DNA from: Leptolinea sp.
Lineage (GTDB): Bacteria; Chloroflexota; Anaerolineae; Anaerolineales; Anaerolineaceae
Length of the DNA: 8,234 bases
Direction of reading: 5' to 3'
Assembly: GCA_022837205.1 (NCBI GenBank)
Contig: JALHEL010000060.1
Span: 1-8,234 of the forward strand
Below the pieces are notes generated by a model that saw only the letters and a program-made list of their open reading frames with translations, searched no databases and had not been told where the DNA came from. Made by a program: the position numbers and the translations under genes. Each line of letters begins with the position of its first letter. The stretch's first letter is position 1. This document shows positions 1-6,250 of this stretch, piece after piece.

Positions 1-1118
1 CAAAGAAAAACAGCCCTTGCATCATCTTCATCGATGAAATCGATGCGGTAGGCCGGCAGCGCGGAGCCGGATTAGGCGGCAGCCATGACGAACGGGAACA
101 GACATTGAACCAGATGCTGGTCGAAATGGACGGCTTTGAGACGGACACCAACGTGATTATCATTGCGGCGACCAACCGACCCGATATTTTGGATCCGGCA
201 TTGCTTCGGCCCGGTCGTTTCGACCGGCAGGTAGTTTTGGATCGCCCGGATGTCATCGGACGAGAAGCGATTTTGAAAGTCCATTCCAAAGGGAAACCGT
301 TGGATAAAGATGTCGATCTGAATGCTTTGGCGCGCGCCACACCGGGATTTGTCGGAGCCGATCTTGAAAACCTGATGAATGAAGCAGCAATTTTAGCCGC
401 TAAAAGAAACAAGAACAGCATCGGGAACGCGGAAATGGAAGAAGCGGTGGAACGGGTTATCGCCGGACCGCAAAAGAAAAGCCGAATTCTTACCGAAAAG
501 GAAAAAAGAATTATCGCTTACCATGAGGCAGGCCATGCGATTATCATGAATGTTATTCCGGAATGTGATCCGGTTCATAAGGTGACAATCATCGGAAGAG
601 GTTCCGCCGGCGGTTACACCATGCATCTTCCGACGGAGGATCTGGTTCTGATGTCGAAAAAGCAGATTGAAGCGGAAATGGTCAGTCTGCTTGGCGGGCG
701 TGCAGCGGAGGAATTGATGTTTGATGATATTACTTCCGGCGCTTCCAGTGACATTGAACGTGTCACCGAGCTGGCAAGAAGTATGGTGACTCGCTTGGGA
801 ATGAGCGAGGTGATGGGACCGATCGTTTACGGCAAAAAAGAGGAAATGATCTTTTTGGGACGGGAGATCTCGGAACAACGGGATTATTCCGAAGCGGTTG
901 CCGAGGATATCGATGCGGAAGTACGTAAGATTGTCAACAGTGCTTTTGAAAAAGCAAAAGCGCTGTTGGTTGAATATCGCGAATATTTGGATAAAATTGC
1001 GAACAAGTTGATTGAGGTGGAGACGTTGACGAAAGAGGAATTCGAAGCAATATTTCCGCCTCCGAACGGAAAAGTGTCCGCAACACCGAATTATCTGGAA
1101 CAAAAGCAAGCGGTTTAA
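1..1118 (+). CDS. ftsH: ATP-dependent zinc metalloprotease FtsH, 3' part (5' end outside window)
   Basis: C-terminal 371 residues of FtsH, the membrane-anchored hexameric AAA+ protease that extracts and degrades misfolded membrane proteins and short-lived regulators. The first complete codon is at base 3. Visible in order (fragment numbering): Walker B IIFIDEID (7-14); the AAA second region of homology with TNRPDILDPALLRPGRFDR (57-75), including the arginine fingers; the sensor-2 area GFVGADL (115-121); the M41 zinc motif HEAGH (174-178); and the third zinc ligand, D250, in TSGASSDIERV. The sequence matches E. coli FtsH closely along its length. The N-terminal transmembrane segments and Walker A lie upstream of the window, about 250-270 residues by comparison with the roughly 640-residue family length. 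The tail ends in a short Pro-rich, polar extension (IFPPPNGK onward). The coding sequence is intact and is followed directly by a terminator, so it ends its transcription unit. Identification is very secure. Confidence 0.98.
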   Translation, partial: KKNSPCIIFIDEIDAVGRQRGAGLGGSHDEREQTLNQMLVEMDGFETDTNVIIIAATNRPDILDPALLRPGRFDRQVVLDRPDVIGREAILKVHSKGKPLDKDVDLNALARATPGFVGADLENLMNEAAILAAKRNKNSIGNAEMEEAVERVIAGPQKKSRILTEKEKRIIAYHEAGHAIIMNVIPECDPVHKVTIIGRGSAGGYTMHLPTEDLVLMSKKQIEAEMVSLLGGRAAEELMFDDITSGASSDIERVTELARSMVTRLGMSEVMGPIVYGKKEEMIFLGREISEQRDYSEAVAEDIDAEVRKIVNSAFEKAKALLVEYREYLDKIANKLIEVETLTKEEFEAIFPPPNGKVSATPNYLEQKQAV

Positions 1119-1145
1119 AATATTCCGGAATCTGAGAACAAAAAA

Positions 1146-1169
1146 GCGCCGATTGGTCGGCGCTTTTTT
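1146..1169 (+). terminator. Rho-independent terminator after ftsH
   Basis: A perfect 7-bp stem, GCGCCGA (1146-1152) with TCGGCGC (1157-1163), closes a TTGG tetraloop and is followed by six T's (1164-1169). A run of A's precedes the stem (1139-1145), so the hairpin can be extended by A-T pairs and could also act on transcripts from the other strand. It lies 27 bases after the ftsH stop codon. Confidence 0.92.
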
Positions 1170-1287
1170 GTTCTGCTTCTTGGGATTTTCATCTTATAAA
1201 AAAACCACTCCTTCCCCCTGGTTCATTATTCAATCCCCCGTAGATTTCTTTAGGCAGGAACAACATTTCGCAGGAAAACCCTCTTAT
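1170..1287. other. Non-coding stretch with a decayed copy of the downstream repeat
   Basis: No credible gene. The last part (about 1240-1287) resembles the second half of the adjacent 100-bp repeat unit: an isolated CTTTA, a GGAA stretch and AGGAAAACCCTCTTAT at 1271-1287, comparable to AGGGAAGCCCTCTCAT in the intact units. This suggests a diverged older copy at the left edge. Open frames on both strands here are short and share no pattern of protein conservation. Confidence 0.5.
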
Positions 1288-1611
1288 ACCCGGCTGGCCG
1301 AAAATCACCTCCTTATCGATCATGATTTCCTGTTTATCGTTCTTTAAAAAAGGAAGTTGAGAGGGAAGCCCTCTCACGTCGTCCCTTACCCGGCTTGCCA
1401 GAAATCACCTCCTTATCGATCATGATCTCCCGTTTATGAGTCTGTAAAAAAAGAAGTTGAGAGGGAAGCCCTCTCATGCCACCCCTTTACCCGGCTTGCC
1501 GGAAATCACCTCCTTATCGATCATGGTTTCCCGTTTATCGTTCTTTAAAAAAGGAAATTGAGAGGGAAGCCATCTCATGCCACCCCTTTACCCGGCTTGC
1601 CGGAAATTACC
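1288..1611. repeat. Tandem repeat, unit 100-101 bp, three good copies plus a partial fourth
   Basis: Units start at ACCCGGC: 1288-1387, 1388-1488 and 1489-1589, with the beginning of a fourth at 1590-1611 that decays into unique sequence. A 23-base core is identical in all three units (1302-1324, 1402-1424, 1503-1525). It contains ATCACCTCCTTA, equal to the last 12 bases of E. coli 16S rRNA; its complement is an extended Shine-Dalgarno sequence, TAAGGAGGTGAT. Each unit also has a short palindrome, CCGGC-TT-GCCGG (perfect at 1491-1502 and 1592-1603, one mismatch in copy 2, a 4-bp core in copy 1). A second inverted repeat is GAGAGGG-AAG-CCCTCTC (1359-1375 and 1459-1475 perfect; 1560-1576 with one mismatch). 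An A-run lies left of the second hairpin, so on the minus strand it resembles a weak terminator. The period is not a multiple of three, and most differences between copies would change amino acids in any frame, so the array is probably not coding. Function unknown. Confidence 0.93.
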
Positions 1612-1662
1612 ATCCTCTATATCCTAATCTCCCTAATTCAAATTAAAACAAAATTAAGTGTT

Positions 1663-1668
1663 TATAAT
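1663..1668 (+). promoter_or_regulatory. Probable -10 element for the M28 hydrolase gene
   Basis: A perfect TATAAT in an AT-rich stretch. No good -35 is present at 16-18 bases: TTCAAA at 1637-1642 is 20 bases away. Transcription would begin near 1675, leaving about 25 bases of leader before the ATG at 1700. The element falls inside the longer reading frame that begins at GTG 1658, which supports the shorter start. Confidence 0.4.
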
Positions 1669-1699
1669 TCTCTTCAGCTTATCTGATAAGGAAAATTGC

Positions 1700-2614
1700 A
1701 TGCCGAAAAGGTTTTTTGATCCGATCCTCATTTTATTTGTTTTTTCTCTCGCTATTTTAGTTTGTGCGGTTTTCCTTTTTCCCAATATCACCAATGCTTT
1801 CACCGATAAAGATAATGCTTTTTCCTATTTGGAAGAACAAATGAGCTTTGGTCCCCGAACACCGGGTTCCGAAGCCCACGAAAAATTTCTGAACTGGGTT
1901 ACCCAAAAATTATCCGCCCAAGGTTGGGATGTCGATTTACAAAAGGGAAATTACAAAGGCCATGAAATCACGAATGTGATTGCATCCCGACAAAATTTGG
2001 CCGCGGACCCGGATGCCGCATGGATTATGCTCGGAGCGCATTATGATTCGCGTCTTTCCGCCGATGCCGACTCCGTCTCTGCGAATCAAACACAGCCGGT
2101 TCCGGGAGCTAATGACGGCGCATCCGGAGTTGCCATTTTGCTGGAATTAGCTGAAAGACTGCCGAAAGAATCCGACAAAAACATCTGGCTGGTATTCTTC
2201 GATGGCGAGGATCAGGGAAATATCGTAGGGTGGGATGAATGGTGCATCGGCTCGAAAATGATGGCCCAATATCTCGAAAAACAAGATCGCCGGCCGGATA
2301 AAGTTGTGGTGATTGATATGGTCGGGGATAAAGATTTACAAATCTTCCGCGAAAAAAATTCCGATAAAGCATTAACGGATGAAATCTGGTCAACCGCCGA
2401 AAAGGAAGGATTGAGCAATATTTTTCAAGATAAAGAAAAATACAGCATATATGATGACCATATTCCTTTTCTGCAAATCGGAATTCCGGCTGTCGATTTA
2501 ATCGATTTTGATTACCCTGCCTGGCACACTTTAGCCGACGATATTCAAAATGTTTCTTCCGATAGTCTGGCTGCGGTTGAGCAAGTGCTTTATGCCTGGC
2601 TCACAAAAAAATAA
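1700..2614 (+). CDS. Membrane-anchored M28-family zinc hydrolase, glutaminyl-peptide cyclotransferase-like
   Basis: 304 residues. The ATG at 1700 is chosen over an in-frame GTG at 1658 because AAGGA (1688-1692) sits 7 bases upstream and the -10 box overlaps the longer form. Residues 8-28 form one hydrophobic segment (signal anchor or signal peptide; the single Cys at 22 is not in a convincing lipobox), so the catalytic domain should be outside the membrane. M28 motifs follow: GAHYDS (H114, zinc), GANDGASG (D139, zinc), FFDGED (E170 general acid/base, D171 zinc position), IDMVG (D206) and WHT (H276, zinc). FFDGED followed by a Trp, and DDHIPFLQIGIP before WHTLADD, are typical of the animal QC/QC-like branch of M28, which turns N-terminal Gln into pyroglutamate. 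Plain aminopeptidase activity is equally possible from sequence. It stands alone between a repeat array and a gene with its own promoter. Confidence 0.88.
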   Translation: MPKRFFDPILILFVFSLAILVCAVFLFPNITNAFTDKDNAFSYLEEQMSFGPRTPGSEAHEKFLNWVTQKLSAQGWDVDLQKGNYKGHEITNVIASRQNLAADPDAAWIMLGAHYDSRLSADADSVSANQTQPVPGANDGASGVAILLELAERLPKESDKNIWLVFFDGEDQGNIVGWDEWCIGSKMMAQYLEKQDRRPDKVVVIDMVGDKDLQIFREKNSDKALTDEIWSTAEKEGLSNIFQDKEKYSIYDDHIPFLQIGIPAVDLIDFDYPAWHTLADDIQNVSSDSLAAVEQVLYAWLTKK

Positions 2615-2750
2615 ACCGAAACATAAAACAGTTAGATTCTCTTTATTCGCTGCATCCCTATTTGGCTTTATTTAAGAATATACAGAACCGGTTATCCGAA
2701 GCATAGCGCCGAATTATGACTCACGAACAATGCCGTTTAGCGAAATGCTA

Positions 2751-2756
2751 TATAAT
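2751..2756 (+). promoter_or_regulatory. Probable -10 element for the dynamin-like gene
   Basis: TATAAT 33 bases before the start codon, within TGCTATATAAT, so an extended -10 reading (TG-C-TATATA, 2746-2754) is also possible. No clear -35 is seen. Transcription would start near 2763, just before the ribosome-binding site. The rest of the 174-base gap (2615-2788) holds no gene and no clear terminator for the M28 gene. Confidence 0.42.
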
Positions 2757-2788
2757 TCCTTCATAACAGGTGAAGGAAAGACCAAAAA

Positions 2789-4501
2789 ATGGCAATTGAG
2801 CTTTCAAACGAACAGAAAAAGATTTTTGATAACGTCCGGAATACATTAACGGAATTACTCGCCGTCGCATCTCGCAGCGATGTCCCCGAAAAAGATATCG
2901 AGACGCTGCAAAATACCTTAAAATCTCTCGAAGACAAATTCTTGGTGGTCATTGTCGGAGAATTTAATTCCGGGAAATCAACATTTATCAATGCGTTGTT
3001 AAATACCGATATACTTGAGACCGGCGTCACTCCTACTACTTCATTGATTCATCTGATTCGTTACGGAGAAGAACAATCTTCTGCTCCGATTGAAAATTGG
3101 GGACAATTGATTACCCTGCCGGTCCCATTGCTGCAATCGATCAGCCTGGTAGACACTCCCGGGACAAATTCGATTTTTTCGGATCATATCATCCTTACCA
3201 ACTGGTTCTTTCCAAGAGCCGATCTGGTCATTTTTATTACCTCTGCGGATCGGCCTTATACGGAAAGTGAGAGCCGGTTTCTTCAAGCGATTCGGGAGTG
3301 GGGGAAGAAAATAATTATTATTTTGAATAAAAAAGATTTAAACGAGTCTCCGGAAGAGCTTGATCGAATCGTCCGTTTTATTCAAGAAAATGCGAATCGC
3401 CAGCTTAAATCGGACATACCGATTCTTACTGTCAGTGCGAAAACCGCTTTACGGGCACGTAAAGAAAATAATCCGGAATTATGGAAGAAAAGCGGCTTCG
3501 ATCAGCTCGAAATCTTTCTCCAAGAGAAATTAAATGAAAAATCCAGATTTAAATATAAAATGGACTCCGCCTTGGCAATCGGTGAGCGAGTGGCAAACCA
3601 GACCCTGCAACTGCTGGAAAACGAGATCAAATTTTATCGGGAGGATCTCAACTTGGCTGATGCCATTCAAGAACAGACGCAAGTCTACCGATCTGAAATC
3701 GAAAGAGAAATCAACCGTTCTCTGAGCGAAATTCACGCCTATTTCAGCCAAATCAAGGAAAGCGGAAACGAATATTTCGAGAAACTTTTTAAAGTGAAAA
3801 ATATTCCCAATTTGATCCGCAAAGATAAAACCAAGTTGGAATTTCAAAATGAAGTTTTAAAATCTCTTCCTACGGATATCGAAAGAAAAACGATGGAAAT
3901 GGTTGAAAATATTTATTTGCAAGAACAGCGCATGACCCAATACGCAACCAACCAGATAGAAAAAAGAAAAACCCAGTTTCCGGGAACAGCCATTTCCTCT
4001 CCGGAACTTTCGGAACGTTCTCAGCTGTTACAAAAAATGCAAGCCACGATCGATGAAATGCTGGAAAAGATGGAAAAAGATATGGCAGCGGACATCGGAA
4101 TGAAACATGTACAGACAGCTGCCACCACCGCGCTTGCAATCGAAGTTTCGGCGGTAGGCCTCGGGGCGGGTCTTACAATCGTTGCCACCACCGTCGCAAC
4201 CGATATTTTAGGCATTGTGGCTGCTTTTTGGGTCGGGGTAGCCGGTTTCATGATATTACCTTATTACCGAAAAAAGAGTCAAAAAGAATTTACCGCTCAG
4301 ATTTCGGAAATTGAGGAAAAACTGATCAACTCACTGCAGAAAGAACTCAACGAAGAAATACAGTCTCAAACACTCCAAATGGAACAGGCTATTTCGCCTT
4401 TCAGGCAGTTTGTCAGCAACGCCTTAGATAAAATCAATAACCAAATGCACGAAACGGAACGCCTGAGACAACAGATTCAGGAACTGAGAACAAAACTTTA
4501 G
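2789..4501 (+). CDS. Bacterial dynamin-like GTPase
   Basis: 570 residues, start at ATG 2789 with AAGGAAAG at 2773-2780 upstream. A short helical N-terminus (1-50) leads into a dynamin-type GTPase domain: G1 GEFNSGKS (57-64), G2 around TPTTS (81-85), G3 DTPG (122-125), G4 NKKD (180-183) and a probable G5 SAK (216-218). After it come long charged helices with coiled-coil character (about 265-435), as in the neck and trunk of bacterial dynamin-like proteins. A Gly/Ala/Val-rich hydrophobic hairpin (about 441-492) fits the membrane-inserting paddle, and a last Gln/Glu-rich coiled coil (496-570) follows. Family members bind and remodel membranes on GTP hydrolysis, with roles in membrane repair, vesicle release or phage tolerance; which applies here cannot be told. 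Many bacterial dynamins occur as adjacent pairs, but this one has no partner beside it. It converges on the next gene with an 18-base gap. Confidence 0.93.
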   Translation: MAIELSNEQKKIFDNVRNTLTELLAVASRSDVPEKDIETLQNTLKSLEDKFLVVIVGEFNSGKSTFINALLNTDILETGVTPTTSLIHLIRYGEEQSSAPIENWGQLITLPVPLLQSISLVDTPGTNSIFSDHIILTNWFFPRADLVIFITSADRPYTESESRFLQAIREWGKKIIIILNKKDLNESPEELDRIVRFIQENANRQLKSDIPILTVSAKTALRARKENNPELWKKSGFDQLEIFLQEKLNEKSRFKYKMDSALAIGERVANQTLQLLENEIKFYREDLNLADAIQEQTQVYRSEIEREINRSLSEIHAYFSQIKESGNEYFEKLFKVKNIPNLIRKDKTKLEFQNEVLKSLPTDIERKTMEMVENIYLQEQRMTQYATNQIEKRKTQFPGTAISSPELSERSQLLQKMQATIDEMLEKMEKDMAADIGMKHVQTAATTALAIEVSAVGLGAGLTIVATTVATDILGIVAAFWVGVAGFMILPYYRKKSQKEFTAQISEIEEKLINSLQKELNEEIQSQTLQMEQAISPFRQFVSNALDKINNQMHETERLRQQIQELRTKL

Positions 4502-4519
4502 AAATTCATCGGATAAAAT

Positions 4520-5926
4520 CTACACAAGAATTTTTGGTTTCTTTTCCTGCCGAAAAGCATACCAAATACCGACATAAAGAGATTGGAGAAACGAAATAGA
4601 TAATCGGAACCGAGGAAACGATCCGTATCCGTTGGGGCCTGCACTGACGCACAGAAAATAAAGGAAAAAACAAAGCAAAGCTGCCGGAACATACCACGGT
4701 TTCAGATAGGAAAAAGATCGAATCATTCCGACCAAATTAATATACGCCAAAATCACCAGGAAGATTTCATTGAGGATTGTCAGTATTCCCATCGGATCGG
4801 TCAGCAAAAAAAAGATGCCGCCTTTCAAGCCTTTTTGTAAAGAAACTTCTTTTAATTCGGAAAGGAAATCCAATTTTTCATCATCGATTCTGAAGATATC
4901 CAACACACCCGGGAAAAGCATAATAAATCCGGCGCCTTGAATATTCAACAAAATATAGATGGGAATATGAGCCGAGATGATTTCTTTGGCTAATTTTTGC
5001 TCGGCAGCCGGTAAAGTCATCGATTTTTGAAGTTCGATCAATTCCGGATTGTTCATTAAATTTTCTTGTTCGGTATAGAAATCCGTCCCGTTTAAAACGG
5101 CATTAATCCCCGCACAATGATAATAGTACAAATTAATTGCAGTGATCGAAGAAAAACCATTAAAATCAGCCACCCGATAATTTCGATGTTGCCAACACAA
5201 CAAAGGGGTTATTCCGATTAAAAATATAATGAGAGAGAACTTACAAAGCTGTTTGAAATTCCGAAATGTGATAACTGCTACGCCGATTAAAACCGCAAAA
5301 GGCAGATAATACCCGGAAGGCCGAATAAAAGCGGCAACGGACATGCAAGCCATTGCCATAACGAGAAAAGAGGTCTTGAATTGCAAAAGAAATCGGACGA
5401 AAAAATAGATACCGATCAGTATAATCGACTGGAACAAAGAATCGGTCAAAATAAGATTCGCAAAATAAATATCGTGAAGATTAATGACCGCCAAAAATGT
5501 GGCAAGATTCACGGCTTTTTGATTCCGGATCAATAAAGAGAGCAAATCATAAAAAACCATTACAGCCAGGATATTCATACCATATTGGAAAAATATGACG
5601 ATCCATTTCCATTGATCGCCTGCGATCAACTTTGCTCCTGCAATAACGAAGGGATATCCGGGCGTTCGATTCGTCTCATATGTTTTATCGGAATTGAGAA
5701 ATTTGAAATCAGATAATAAAGAATCTGCCGGGACGATATAGGTCTCGGAATCCGGGTTCAAATTTTCAGCTTTTTCCAATGAAAAACCTGATGCGAACAA
5801 AAATAACAGGAAGAATACTCGAATAAAAATCGCCAGGATCAAAAAAACGGTTTTAGGAGATCTTTGATAGAAATGCTTTAATTGAACCATATTCAAAAAT
5901 GAGGATGCTTCTCCGTTTCCTTCCAT
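4520..5926 (-). CDS. Multi-pass GT-C family glycosyltransferase (GT39/ArnT-like)
   Basis: 468 residues, ATG at 5926, with about ten hydrophobic segments beginning at residue 25. The first outer loop carries the acidic motif NPDSETY (57-63), where GT-C enzymes keep a catalytic Asp, followed by RTPGYP (87-92), the R-x-PGYP signature of ArnT, PMT and related transferases. Further family-like marks are LTDSLF (160-165), IRPSGYYLP (201-209) and a C-terminal FPRFRLS (437-443). Such enzymes move a sugar from a polyprenyl-phosphate donor to a lipid, glycan or protein on the outer face of the membrane; donor and acceptor are unknown. The start is uncertain: no good ribosome-binding site precedes 5926, and Met-13 (ATG ending at 5890) is an alternative that still precedes the first membrane segment. 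It is a single gene facing the dynamin-like gene and divergent from rseP. Its codons look more AT-rich than those of ftsH. Confidence 0.85.
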   Translation of the reverse strand: MEGNGEASSFLNMVQLKHFYQRSPKTVFLILAIFIRVFFLLFLFASGFSLEKAENLNPDSETYIVPADSLLSDFKFLNSDKTYETNRTPGYPFVIAGAKLIAGDQWKWIVIFFQYGMNILAVMVFYDLLSLLIRNQKAVNLATFLAVINLHDIYFANLILTDSLFQSIILIGIYFFVRFLLQFKTSFLVMAMACMSVAAFIRPSGYYLPFAVLIGVAVITFRNFKQLCKFSLIIFLIGITPLLCWQHRNYRVADFNGFSSITAINLYYYHCAGINAVLNGTDFYTEQENLMNNPELIELQKSMTLPAAEQKLAKEIISAHIPIYILLNIQGAGFIMLFPGVLDIFRIDDEKLDFLSELKEVSLQKGLKGGIFFLLTDPMGILTILNEIFLVILAYINLVGMIRSFSYLKPWYVPAALLCFFLYFLCVSAGPNGYGSFPRFRLSISFLQSLYVGIWYAFRQEKKPKILV

Positions 5927-6160
5927 GATTATTTTTGGAGCATGGCCACTTTATAAAAGTCCAATATGAAATATCGATAAAAAGAAACCGGCTCCATTTT
6001 AATTCGCGTTTGTCTTTTCCGTTATTCCGGATCAATTTTACCAGCGGATCCACAAATTGAGACCTTTTACCATGAGAACAGAAAGAAGTTCAATTCAAAA
6101 GATATCTTAATTTCGCATTAATTATCCTCTAATACTTTCACGGTACAATAAATCAAGATT

Positions 6161-6166
6161 TATAAT
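6161..6166 (+). promoter_or_regulatory. Probable -10 element for rseP
   Basis: TATAAT within a long AT-rich run. The bases 17 upstream (6138-6143, TCACGG) are a poor -35. Transcription would begin near 6173, giving a leader of about 78 bases that starts almost directly with a hairpin. An overlapping TACAAT at 6144-6149 is a second candidate. Confidence 0.38.
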
Positions 6167-6176
6167 ATAAATTCTG

Positions 6177-6192
6177 CCGATTCAAAAATCGG
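6177..6192 (+). other. Hairpin at the 5' end of the rseP leader
   Basis: CCGATT (6177-6182) pairs perfectly with AATCGG (6187-6192) around a CAAA tetraloop. If transcription starts near 6173 it sits within a few bases of the RNA 5' end, where such stems often protect mRNA. No T-run follows, so it is not a terminator. Confidence 0.5.
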
Positions 6193-6201
6193 ACCGGCGG
6201 T

Positions 6202-6240
6202 AAGAAAATAGCAATAAAAGAAAATAGCACGTCGCTATTT
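6202..6240 (+). promoter_or_regulatory. Direct repeat and hairpin abutting the rseP ribosome-binding site
   Basis: AAGAAAATAGCA occurs twice (6202-6213 and 6218-6229). GCTATTT (6234-6240) can pair with AAATAGC of the near copy (6222-6228, 5-base loop) or of the far copy (6206-6212). The pairing ends two bases before GGAG (6243-6246), the ribosome-binding site of rseP. This could tune ribosome access; no known riboswitch is recognised. Confidence 0.45.
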
Positions 6241-6250
6241 ATGGAGTAGG

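Larger units (their letters stand above)
5927..6250. other. Divergent intergenic region between the glycosyltransferase and rseP
   Basis: 324 bases without a credible gene. The half near the glycosyltransferase (5927-6110) shows no clear promoter; TATAAA on the minus strand (5950-5955) is the best -10 candidate but lacks a -35. The half near rseP is AT-rich and holds a TATAAT, two hairpins and a 12-base direct repeat, described separately. A small minus-strand frame over 5853-6053 overlaps the glycosyltransferase start and looks spurious. Confidence 0.6.

Noticed and set aside
393..1109. Long minus-strand frame of 238 codons inside ftsH
   Set aside because: Antisense shadow of the highly constrained FtsH coding sequence; rich in Phe, His and Arg with no recognisable protein family.
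1153..1347. Plus-strand 64-codon frame after ftsH
   Set aside because: It begins inside the terminator loop and runs into the repeat array; no ribosome-binding site and no recognisable protein features.
1302..1524. Fragments of a 16S rRNA gene
   Set aside because: The match to 16S is limited to about 12 bases at the extreme 3' end; flanking bases do not continue the rRNA sequence.
1189..1578. Minus-strand short frames in the repeat units, each encoding a similar peptide containing MIDKEVISGKPG, faintly like the start of a DUF433-type antitoxin
   Set aside because: The frames are 30-60 codons and end at different points because the period is not a multiple of three. Most differences between copies change amino acids (for example P/L, K/Q, D/H), and the sequence is better explained by its inverted repeats. 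The DUF433 likeness covers only about 12 residues.
1288..1611. CRISPR array
   Set aside because: The repeats are contiguous 100-101 bp units without spacers, and no cas gene is present.
4502..4519. Shared terminator between the converging dynamin and glycosyltransferase genes
   Set aside because: The gap is 18 bases and shows no stem-loop with a T-run on either strand.
5853..6053. Minus-strand 66-codon frame upstream of and overlapping the glycosyltransferase
   Set aside because: It overlaps the start of a confident gene in another frame, and shows no domain, no good ribosome-binding site and irregular composition.
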